Assembly: GCA_018400335.1 (NCBI GenBank)
Contig: JAGYMT010000125.1
Location: 1-6,177, forward strand
Direction: 5' to 3'
Source of the DNA: Kiritimatiellia bacterium
GTDB lineage: Bacteria; Verrucomicrobiota; Kiritimatiellia; JAAZAB01
DNA length: 6,177 bases
Part shown: one piece after another, positions 1-5,460 of the stretch
Layout of the letters: each line of letters opens with the position of its first letter
Numbering within the stretch: the first letter of the stretch is position 1
Translations under genes and position numbers: made by a program
Notes under the pieces: generated by a model
What the model saw: only the letters and a program-made list of their open reading frames with translations
Told to the model about the DNA's origin: nothing
Database searches by the model: none

Positions 1-71
1 CGGGCCCCGGCAGCCAGGGCATTCGAAAAAGGAATACTTGAATCGGCACCCGACATGGGTTCGGTATTCAT
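1..71 (-). CDS. 5' end of an unidentified gene, cut by the window edge
   Basis: An open frame begins at an ATG (bases 71-69) and stays open to the window edge, giving only 23 codons (MNTEPMSGADSSIPFSNALA, then AGA). The product cannot be recognised from this. The residues are small and polar and do not look like a signal peptide or membrane segment. The support is threefold: same strand as the upstream genes, no stop codon, and an AAAGGGA-like stretch about ten bases upstream of the start. A second ATG lies five codons in. The gap to the epimerase stop is 162 bases, so this gene may have its own promoter, although I see no clear -35/-10 pair there and no clear terminator for the epimerase. 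A possible short leader ORF overlaps this start by ATGA. Confidence 0.45.
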   Translation of the reverse strand, partial: MNTEPMSGADSSIPFSNALAAGA

Positions 72-121
72 ATCTGGTGAGTCCCTTTCTTGTGCCCAAC
101 TGACAACCAGCTATCACTCAT
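68..121 (-). CDS. possible 17-residue leader peptide overlapping the next start
   Basis: In the gap after the epimerase gene, an ATG at 121-119 is preceded by a purine-rich AGAGGGAAG stretch at good ribosome-binding distance. It opens a 17-codon frame (MSDSWLSVGHKKGTHQI) whose TGA shares bases with the ATG of the next gene in an ATGA overlap. The RBS quality and the overlap are what can be seen. Translation, and coupling to the downstream gene, are inference. It has no regulatory codon run of the kind found in amino-acid attenuators. The alternative is chance: ORFs this short are common, and ATGA arises easily. Confidence 0.25.
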   Translation of the reverse strand: MSDSWLSVGHKKGTHQI

Positions 122-233
122 TTCGTCTTCCCTCTGTCGGAATGGCCGGAATACAGGTTGACATCTAGCAAGGAATTGCGGCTGCCGCTAGACAAAATCA
201 CGCCCGAATCCAACAAAAATATGGCCTTAAAGC

Positions 234-1214
234 TCACGCCTGCTCGACTGAATATCGGACCCACCCTTCCGACGCGCCGCCCGGCGGCAGCACGAGCAGA
301 TGCGCGCAATCGCCGCGGCCCGCCGATACCAGGTTGGGCGCGTTTGGACTGGTCGTCAGGTTCTCAACGCAGAAATACGGCTTGCCCGGCGGAGTGTACG
401 CGATCATATGCGTGAATTCACGGCTCGCACCGATCACGATCTTCCTCTTCAAAGCGCCGAACTCGATATCCGCGGTATCCTGCTCGCGGCGCTCGTAGAA
501 TATGTTGTCGAGGTCCAGCCCCTCGATGCTCCTGGGGGCGCGCAGATCAAAACCGGTTCCCGATATCGGCGAACAACCGCCGGTCGGCACGAGGTTCTCC
601 TGGTCCAGCACTCCTTCGCACGGGATCCTCAGCCTCACGTCGCCGCGCGAACCGTGGATGCGCCAGTACGGATGAACGCCGAACCCGAACGGGATGTTGA
701 CGGAATCCATATTCTTCAGCAGGAATCCCACTTTAAGGGAGGGACTATCAGCGCCCGCCGCGCGGCCCGGTGATTTCACCATCTCAATCGCATGAGTGAT
801 CGTCAGCCGGCACTTGAACGGGAACCCTTCGAACACGGGATGCGAGGGCGTCACCTCCAGCCACGAAGTGATGCTGTCGCCGCCGTTCCGGCTCTCCATC
901 GGCTCATCTCTCAGGAGTCCGTGCAGGAATACCTCGCGCCCGTTCTTCTTCTGCACGATCCGCTTGCCATCGAACGAGTACGCGCACCCCGCCAGTCGGC
1001 AGGGGGTGGGAAACATATTAAAGCCTCCCGAGAACGTGCCATCGTCGAGAAAGGCCTCCTCGTTCCAGTGGATGAACTCGATTCCATCCGCCTCGAAAGA
1101 CACGAGGTTGGCGCCGAGCCGGGGCAGCACCGCGGCGGACGCCTGAACCGACCCGTCCTTCGAGAGCAGCGTGATCTTCTCCTGTTTCAGTTGTTCCTTG
1201 ATCAGTTCTTTCAT
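234..1214 (-). CDS. aldose 1-epimerase-like protein (galactose mutarotase fold)
   Basis: The 326-residue product matches the usual size and motif order of the aldose 1-epimerase/GalM superfamily, soluble beta-sandwich proteins that interconvert alpha and beta anomers of free sugars or, in some branches, sugar phosphates. Visible family motifs are FNMFPTPCR (65-73, the substrate-pocket Arg region), HGLLRD (98-103, first pocket His), FGFGVHPYW (176-184, where His181 corresponds to the catalytic acid), DLDNIF (234-239, sugar-binding Asp) and FCVENLTT (281-288, where Glu284 corresponds to the catalytic base). All key residues are present, so it is probably active. There is no signal peptide, so it should be cytoplasmic. 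The N-terminus is lysine-rich and the only other early Met is inside the FNMFP motif, so the start at 1214 is secure. A GAGG lies unusually close, three bases from the ATG. It follows the glycosyltransferase gene on the same strand, separated by 132 bases with a long hairpin. The exact sugar cannot be read from sequence. Confidence 0.88.
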   Translation of the reverse strand: MKELIKEQLKQEKITLLSKDGSVQASAAVLPRLGANLVSFEADGIEFIHWNEEAFLDDGTFSGGFNMFPTPCRLAGCAYSFDGKRIVQKKNGREVFLHGLLRDEPMESRNGGDSITSWLEVTPSHPVFEGFPFKCRLTITHAIEMVKSPGRAAGADSPSLKVGFLLKNMDSVNIPFGFGVHPYWRIHGSRGDVRLRIPCEGVLDQENLVPTGGCSPISGTGFDLRAPRSIEGLDLDNIFYERREQDTADIEFGALKRKIVIGASREFTHMIAYTPPGKPYFCVENLTTSPNAPNLVSAGRGDCAHLLVLPPGGASEGWVRYSVEQA

Positions 1215-1240
1215 ATGCCTCGCTTTGCAATTCTTGTTTC

Positions 1241-1314
1241 ATTCACCATGAAGGGCATGAAGAGCATGAAGGGAATTTCTCTTCTTCATGTTCTTCATGT
1301 TCTTCATGGTGAAT
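1241..1314. repeat. long imperfect hairpin built from CATGAAG units
   Basis: Three CATGAAG units spaced nine bases apart (1247-1253, 1256-1262, 1265-1271) are followed by three inverted CTTCATG units (1284-1290, 1293-1299, 1302-1308), and ATTCAC/GTGAAT close the outer end. The arms 1241-1271 and 1284-1314 are 31 bases each around a 12-base loop. The only non-Watson-Crick positions are 1254/1301, 1255/1300 and 1264/1291. These are G·U wobbles in plus-strand RNA but C·A mismatches in minus-strand RNA. The element fills much of the gap between the glycosyltransferase stop and the epimerase start, so it could act as a processing, stability or attenuation structure inside the minus-strand operon, or be a dispersed repeat. 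It lacks a following U-tract on the minus strand, which argues against a classical terminator. Confidence 0.85.
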
Positions 1315-1346
1315 ACTCCACTGTCCTTGTTTCCATCCGCTGAAAC

Positions 1347-2324
1347 TCAAACAGCGTCGTCGAGGTTCCTTGTCTCCCTGATCGAATAGATGGGCTTGCC
1401 CTGCGATTCGTGATAGGTCCTTATCTGGATTTCAGCGAGTATTCCCATGCTCACGAACTGAATGCCGAAGAAGACCAGCATGAAGGAGGTGATCACCCAG
1501 AACGGCCTCTTCAGCAGACTGCCCGCGAACTCCGTACCGAACAGGTTGGCGGAGAGGTTTGCGGCTATCATGAAGGCCAGGAGCGCCCCGCCCAGCGAAC
1601 CCAACATGAACCCCAGCTTCCCGAATATCTGGATGGGGCTCTTGCTGTAACGCAGGAGAAACGTTACGGTGAGGAGGTCGAGTATCACGCGCATCACGCG
1701 CGACAGCCCGTACTTCGACTTGCCCCTCAGGCGCGGATGATGGTTCACCACGACTTCGTGCACGGAGCCGCCAACCCAAAAGGCGAGCGCGGGTATGAAC
1801 CTGTGCATTTCGCCGTAAAGCCGCACGTCCTTCATGACCTCCCTGCGGTAGGCCTTCAATGTGCAGCCGTAGTCGTGCAGCCGGACCCCGGTGATACTGC
1901 TGATCAGCCCGTTCGCAAGCATCGAGGGAAGACGCCTGCTCAGAAACGTGTCCTTCCTGTCCTGCCGCCAGCCGCTCACCACGTCGAATCCCTTATCCAT
2001 CCCCTCAAGCAGCTTTGGGATGTCGGCGGGATCATTCTGCAGGTCGGCGTCCATGGTTACGATGATGTCGCCCCGCGCGTGATTGATCCCCGCGCTCATC
2101 GCGGCGGTCTGCCCGAAATTGCGCCTGAACCTGATCAGGCGCAACTGCGGCATTGACGATGCCTCCACCACCAGCTTAGCCCATGTGCCGTCGGTACTGC
2201 CGTCATCCACCAGGATGATCTCGTAGCTCTTTCCCATCGCTCCAAGCGCGGCCCGCAGCTTGCCGCACAGGTCCTCGACGTTCTCCTCCTCGTTAAAAAC
2301 CGGGATTATTACAGAAAGGTCCAT
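1347..2324 (-). CDS. family 2 glycosyltransferase, GtrB/ArnC/DPM1-like, membrane-anchored
   Basis: The 325-residue product has the size and layout of polyprenyl-phosphate glycosyltransferases, which move a sugar from a nucleotide donor to undecaprenyl or dolichyl-type phosphate on the cytoplasmic face of the inner membrane. A GT-A domain fills residues 1 to about 220: VIIPVFNEEENV (5-16), VDDGSTDGT (39-47), the metal-binding MDADLQNDP (91-99), DYGCTLKAYRR (151-161), GEMHRFIPAL (171-180) and RGKSKYG (200-206). Two hydrophobic segments follow (about 234-258 and 275-298), then a short tail with RTYHESQGKPIY (302-313), typical of this subfamily. The start at 2324 has GGAG eight bases upstream and begins directly with the first strand of the fold. 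It lies 20 bases after the DciA-like gene, so the two are very likely co-transcribed. Lipid-linked sugars of this type feed O-antigen modification, lipid A modification or protein glycosylation. The sugar and final acceptor cannot be told here, and no dedicated flippase gene is adjacent. Confidence 0.93.
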   Translation of the reverse strand: MDLSVIIPVFNEEENVEDLCGKLRAALGAMGKSYEIILVDDGSTDGTWAKLVVEASSMPQLRLIRFRRNFGQTAAMSAGINHARGDIIVTMDADLQNDPADIPKLLEGMDKGFDVVSGWRQDRKDTFLSRRLPSMLANGLISSITGVRLHDYGCTLKAYRREVMKDVRLYGEMHRFIPALAFWVGGSVHEVVVNHHPRLRGKSKYGLSRVMRVILDLLTVTFLLRYSKSPIQIFGKLGFMLGSLGGALLAFMIAANLSANLFGTEFAGSLLKRPFWVITSFMLVFFGIQFVSMGILAEIQIRTYHESQGKPIYSIRETRNLDDAV

Positions 2325-2344
2325 GTTGTCTTCTCCATTTTGTC

Positions 2345-2740
2345 TTATCCCCCACCCCTTCCGGGATCAAGCCGGAAGGAAAGAGAGCTGACCCGTTCGG
2401 CGCCGAATCGCGCCTGTATCCTTTTCAGCAATTCCGCGCTCTTGAACCTGCGCAGATCATTCAACCACGTGGAGCTGTCGGCGTAGACAACCAGCGCCTG
2501 TCCGCGCAGCTCACCCGGCCGCGCGTGAGCGCCTGTCAGATCACCGGCGATCGAGCTCCACTCGCTGTTCAGCTCGTCAAGCCAGGGGCGCCTGGCCGCT
2601 TCCAGCTTCTTGAAAATGCCGGGCAGAACATCGCGGATTGAAACCACATCATCTTCCGGCGGTGGCTCCGCATCCGTGAGACCGAACCGCTCCCTGTTAA
2701 CCATCCAGGCGGCACGATCGAATTTTCTGCGTTTTGCCAC
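2345..2740 (-). CDS. DciA-like DUF721 protein, GTG start
   Basis: The 131-residue product ends in a DUF721 domain (about 36-124). The hallmark pattern is visible: a Trp followed by an IAG turn (WSSIAGDLTGAHARP, 61-75), a strand LRGQALVVYADSSTWLNDL (78-96), a helix with SAELLKRIQARFG (101-113), then VSSLSFRLDPG. DUF721 proteins include DciA, the ancestral bacterial loader/recruiter of the replicative helicase DnaB. Length and a basic N-terminus (VAKRRKF) agree, though some DUF721 members have unproven roles. I chose GTG at 2740-2738 because GGAG (2749-2746) sits five bases before it. The frame stays open to an ATG at 2797, but the 19 added residues (MQVRIPPLFFLILKDLGVN) overlap the oxidoreductase remnant in another frame and have no domain character. 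Upstream is that remnant, whose stop lies 17 bases before the GTG; downstream, 20 bases on, is the glycosyltransferase. The link with glycosylation genes looks positional, not functional. Confidence 0.85.
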   Translation of the reverse strand: MAKRRKFDRAAWMVNRERFGLTDAEPPPEDDVVSIRDVLPGIFKKLEAARRPWLDELNSEWSSIAGDLTGAHARPGELRGQALVVYADSSTWLNDLRRFKSAELLKRIQARFGAERVSSLSFRLDPGRGGG

Positions 2741-2757
2741 GTTTACTCCAAGGTCCT

Positions 2758-2889
2758 TCAGAATGAGAAAGAAAAGCGGCGGAATACGAACCTGCATACG
2801 TTGAGCCCCATCTCCGCGCCCATCGCGCTAACGGCCATGCCGGGCAGGCCCATGCCAATAACGATTATGTCATGATCATACCGAGCCAT
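2758..2889 (-). pseudogene. N-terminal remnant of an FAD/NAD-dependent disulfide oxidoreductase
   Basis: An ATG at 2889-2887, preceded by a strong GGGGAGGGG ribosome binding site, opens a 43-codon frame beginning MARYDHDIIVIGMGLPGMA and running on through VSAMGAEMGLNVC. This is the beta-alpha-beta dinucleotide-binding start of pyridine nucleotide-disulfide oxidoreductases (dihydrolipoamide dehydrogenase / mercuric reductase type): strand DIIVIG, the GxGxxG turn as GMGLPG (residues 12-17), then a helix leading to MGLNVC. A normal member has about 450-500 residues and continues into the CxxxxC redox site. Here the resemblance stops near residue 32, is followed by RFVFRRFSFSF and a TGA at 2760-2758, and the dciA-like gene starts 17 bases later, so the rest is missing, not frameshifted. 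What remains is a start, an RBS and a probable promoter. It may still be translated as a short leader coupled to the next gene. The GxGxxG resemblance is direct; the exact enzyme is not determinable. Confidence 0.72.
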
Positions 2890-2915
2890 TTGCCCCTCCC
2901 CGCTGAAACAATGTA

Positions 2916-2943
2916 ATAATAGCATCGGATTCGCCTTCTACAA
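2916..2943 (-). promoter_or_regulatory. candidate sigma70-type promoter for the minus-strand unit
   Basis: Read on the minus strand, TTGTAG (2943-2938) is followed after 16 bases by TATTAT (2921-2916), with a TGC directly before it giving an extended -10. Initiation would fall near 2909, leaving about 20 bases of leader with the GGGGAGGGG ribosome binding site before the ATG at 2889. The -10 is good, the -35 only half matches, and the position is right. It would drive the remnant, dciA, the glycosyltransferase and perhaps the epimerase. Confidence 0.35.
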
Positions 2944-3025
2944 CACAAGATTTGCCACTTAGTGCTTGTCTTGAACTTCACGCCGTGGCATAGTTTGTTT
3001 TCTGGGTGAATAATTACAAACGACT

Positions 3026-3040
3026 TGCGCCACAGGCGCA
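3026..3040. repeat. short perfect inverted repeat (first of a pair)
   Basis: TGCGCC-ACA-GGCGCA is a perfect 6-base dyad with a three-base centre. It ends two bases before a second, longer dyad, and both lie between the divergent units, just upstream of the GH94 gene. The pairing of one GC-rich and one AT-rich dyad suggests either a protein binding site or a REP-like mobile repeat. A dyad this short could arise by chance alone; the adjacency is what makes it notable. Confidence 0.6.
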
Positions 3041-3042
3041 TC

Positions 3043-3071
3043 ATAAAATTTTCGCTAGGCGAAAATTTTAT
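3043..3071. repeat. perfect 13-base inverted repeat abutting the GH94 ribosome binding site
   Basis: ATAAAATTTTCGC (3043-3055) and GCGAAAATTTTAT (3059-3071) are exact reverse complements around a TAG centre. The right arm ends one base before the AGGA (3073-3076) that serves as the probable ribosome binding site of the GH94 gene. As DNA it is a symmetric operator-like site for a dimeric regulator. As RNA it forms a 13-bp stem next to the RBS that could affect initiation or protect the transcript end. It could also be one copy of a dispersed repeat. It is not followed by a U-tract and precedes a gene instead of ending one, so a terminator is unlikely. Confidence 0.85.
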
Positions 3072-3083
3072 CAGGATTGAGCC

Positions 3084-5447
3084 ATGCGGGACCACACCGA
3101 CAAGCAACCTTTCTATTTCGCCGGCGACACGATTGCCATAACAAATCCCATACTCTCGCGCCCGTGGATCAATTATCTGGGCAACAGGCGCCTGCGCGCG
3201 TTTATAAGTCACAACGGCGGCGGCCTGCTCTGGTTCCGCGAGCCCTATGAACGCCGTATCACCCGCTACCATTACCTGGCTGCTCCGGCGGACCGGCCCG
3301 GGTTCTATGTCTATATCCGCGACAACCGGACCGGCACTCTCTGGAACCCGCACTTCGCACCGACTTGCGTGGAGCTCGACTCTTTCGAGTGCCGACACGG
3401 GCCGGGCCGCACCTCCTTCGCGGCAAGGAAGGACGGCTTACAGGTCGCCCTCGACTTCATCATTCATCCGTCGGACAACGTGATGCTCTGGTCTGTAACT
3501 GCCGTCAACACCGGCGAGACCGAAAAAGACGTAAGAATATGCAGCTATATCGAATTCGGCCTGCTGGAGTTCCTGCGCGAGGCACTGGGGTGGTGCTACC
3601 TCAAGAACCAGACGGGATTCACTTACGATGATAAGCTGCATGCAATAAGGTACGATTATCACGTGTTCGAGTCCCCGGAATCACCGCGTATGGTCTTCGC
3701 ATCCAGTCTGCCGCCCTCCGGTTTCGAGTGCTCGCGCGATGCGTTCGTCGGCGCCACCGGCTCTCTCGCGGCGCCGCAAGCCCTTGCGCCAGGCGCAGAG
3801 ATGGCGAACTCGGAATTGCCGCTTGGGGGACACGGCTGCGGCGCGCTGGCCGCCGACATATTGCTCCCCCCCGGAGCGTCACGGGAACTGGTCTACGGTT
3901 TCGCAATCGGCTCATCGTGGGAGCAGACCGACGCCCTCGTGCGCGCTCACGTGAACCCGGCGGCCGCCTCGACGGCGGCCGGGGCGGTCCGCAAGTTCTG
4001 GAACGAGCGGCTGCAGCGTTTCGAGTCGGCAACGGGTGATGACGAGATTGACCGGTTCATCAACGTGTGGAACCCGTACAACGCCGCCGTCTGCCTGGAC
4101 CTCGCGAGGACGGTTTCCACGGATCACATGGGAACCGACGGACTCCGCTACAGGGATACGACGCAGGACGCTCTTGCCGTTGCAAACATCGATCCGGACT
4201 TCGCTTTGGTCCGAATGCGCCAGGTGTTCGCCACACAGCGCGCCGACGGCGGCGGATGTTTCGCATTCTATCCCGAAACGCGCCGCCCGATAAACGACAG
4301 CCCAAGGCGCTCCGACAACACGGTGTGGCAGATATATACGATAGAGAACATGATTGCCGAAACCGGAGATTTCGGTCTGCTCGATGAAAGTGTCCCCTTC
4401 CGGGACGGCGGCGAAGCGACCGTCTACGAGCACATCAAACTCGGGCTGGAGCACATAGCCGCGCGATGCGGACCGCATGGGCTCCCCACCCTGTTCCATG
4501 CCGACTGGAACGACAGTCTGGCGCTGTTCGGGGACGAGATGGCGGAAACCGTGATGCTCGCCATGCAGATGGTGCATTCCTGCAGAAGGTTTGCAGAGCT
4601 GGCTGCGCGAACGGGCCGGAACGCCGACTCCGAACGGGCGCTCTCCGTCGCCGCCCGGTTCGAGCACATCCTCAACGAGCCGCCGTTCTGGGACGGCGAT
4701 TGGTACGCCCGCCTGCTGCTCAGCAACGGAACGCTTCTCGGCTCGGCTGCCCGCGCCCAGGGCAGGATCTACCTGAACCCGCAGTCGTGGTCCGTGATAT
4801 CCGGAGTCGGCATGAAGGAAGGCCGCGGCGCCGCAGCCATGCAATCCGCCTTCGAGAACCTGAATACGGATTGCGGACTGCGAATCCTCACCCCGCCCTA
4901 TACGGGGATACCGGAGCCGACCGACCCGCCGCTCGGTTCCAATCCGGGGATCGGCGAGAACGGCGGCATCTTCTGTCACGCCAACACGTGGGCGATTATC
5001 GCCGAGGCGCTGCTTGGGAACGCCGATCGGGCGTGGACCTACTACCGCCAACTGCTGCCCGGACGCATCATCTCCGAATACGGACTTGACCACTACGGGC
5101 GCGAGCCGTACGTCTACGTCTCATCAATCGTCGGTCCGCCAAGCTCGCGATTGGGCGAAGGCGGAATAAGCTGGCTCACAGGGACCGCGAGCTGGATGTA
5201 CATCGCGGCCACTCAATACCTGCTGGGCGTCAGGCCAACGCTGGACGGACTGGAATTACGACCGTGCCTGCCATCCGACATGGAACGGATCACTATCAAG
5301 CGAAAGTTCAGGGGCTGTGTCTATAACATTGAGATCGAGAAGACAGAATCCGAAAAAGAGATCGAGGCGGATGGATCACCCGTCGAAGGCGCCATCCTGC
5401 CGACCGGCCCCGCCGGCGCGGTTATCAACGTGAAGTGCCGTTGCTGA
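3084..5447 (+). CDS. GH94 disaccharide phosphorylase, chitobiose phosphorylase-like
   Basis: The 787-residue product belongs to glycoside hydrolase family 94, cytoplasmic inverting phosphorylases that split beta-linked disaccharides with inorganic phosphate, giving an alpha-sugar 1-phosphate and a free sugar. Size fits the cellobiose / N,N'-diacetylchitobiose / cellobionate phosphorylase group (about 790-820), not the longer cellodextrin or beta-1,2-oligoglucan enzymes. An N-terminal beta-sandwich (to about 275) has PWINYLG (27-33) and ISHNGGG (41-47). A linker then leads into an (alpha/alpha)6 barrel with YRDTTQD (356-362), DGGEATVYEH (441-450), HADWND (472-477, Asp477 matching the general acid), FCHANTW (630-636, His of the phosphate pocket) and WLTGTASW (697-704, phosphate loop), then a C-terminal beta domain. 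The opening and DGGEATVYEH segments resemble diacetylchitobiose phosphorylase as I remember it, but the usual WNDCLN is WNDSLA here, so the substrate is open. AGGA lies seven bases before the ATG. There is no signal peptide. The DGHLH protein follows after 13 bases. I see no convincing sigma70 promoter. Confidence 0.93.
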   Translation: MRDHTDKQPFYFAGDTIAITNPILSRPWINYLGNRRLRAFISHNGGGLLWFREPYERRITRYHYLAAPADRPGFYVYIRDNRTGTLWNPHFAPTCVELDSFECRHGPGRTSFAARKDGLQVALDFIIHPSDNVMLWSVTAVNTGETEKDVRICSYIEFGLLEFLREALGWCYLKNQTGFTYDDKLHAIRYDYHVFESPESPRMVFASSLPPSGFECSRDAFVGATGSLAAPQALAPGAEMANSELPLGGHGCGALAADILLPPGASRELVYGFAIGSSWEQTDALVRAHVNPAAASTAAGAVRKFWNERLQRFESATGDDEIDRFINVWNPYNAAVCLDLARTVSTDHMGTDGLRYRDTTQDALAVANIDPDFALVRMRQVFATQRADGGGCFAFYPETRRPINDSPRRSDNTVWQIYTIENMIAETGDFGLLDESVPFRDGGEATVYEHIKLGLEHIAARCGPHGLPTLFHADWNDSLALFGDEMAETVMLAMQMVHSCRRFAELAARTGRNADSERALSVAARFEHILNEPPFWDGDWYARLLLSNGTLLGSAARAQGRIYLNPQSWSVISGVGMKEGRGAAAMQSAFENLNTDCGLRILTPPYTGIPEPTDPPLGSNPGIGENGGIFCHANTWAIIAEALLGNADRAWTYYRQLLPGRIISEYGLDHYGREPYVYVSSIVGPPSSRLGEGGISWLTGTASWMYIAATQYLLGVRPTLDGLELRPCLPSDMERITIKRKFRGCVYNIEIEKTESEKEIEADGSPVEGAILPTGPAGAVINVKCRC

Positions 5448-5460
5448 TCTTCTGTAAGCC

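Noticed and set aside
164..192. TCTAGC...GCTAGA inverted repeat as a terminator for the epimerase
   Set aside because: Six-base arms with a 17-base centre and a competing inner GCGG/CCGC pairing give a weak structure, and no U-tract follows on the minus strand.
1241..1314. CRISPR-like or tandem repeat array
   Set aside because: The nine-base spacing of seven-base units, inverted about a loop, is a hairpin; there are no spacers of CRISPR size.
792..1343. A 183-codon plus-strand frame ending in MKGMKSMKG and LHVLHVLHGE
   Set aside because: The first part is antisense to the epimerase and the end is just a translation of the CATGAAG hairpin.
1410..2156. A 248-codon open frame on the plus strand
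   Set aside because: It is antisense to the glycosyltransferase, and the His/Gln/Pro-rich product has no recognisable domain.
2986..3000. Sigma-54 promoter (TGGCAT followed by TTTGTTT)
   Set aside because: The GG element is present, but the required GC ten bases further on is absent.
3043..3071. Intrinsic terminator
   Set aside because: The stem is mostly A/T, has no following U-tract, and sits directly before a start codon with no plus-strand gene upstream in the window.
2865..3398. A 177-codon minus-strand frame across the divergent region
   Set aside because: It overlaps the GH94 start antisense, crosses both dyads and the candidate promoter, and has no domain character.
3912..5093. A 393-codon open frame on the minus strand
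   Set aside because: It lies wholly antisense to the GH94 gene, whose frame carries all family motifs. Arg/Gly/Val/Pro-rich composition is typical of antisense frames in GC-rich DNA.
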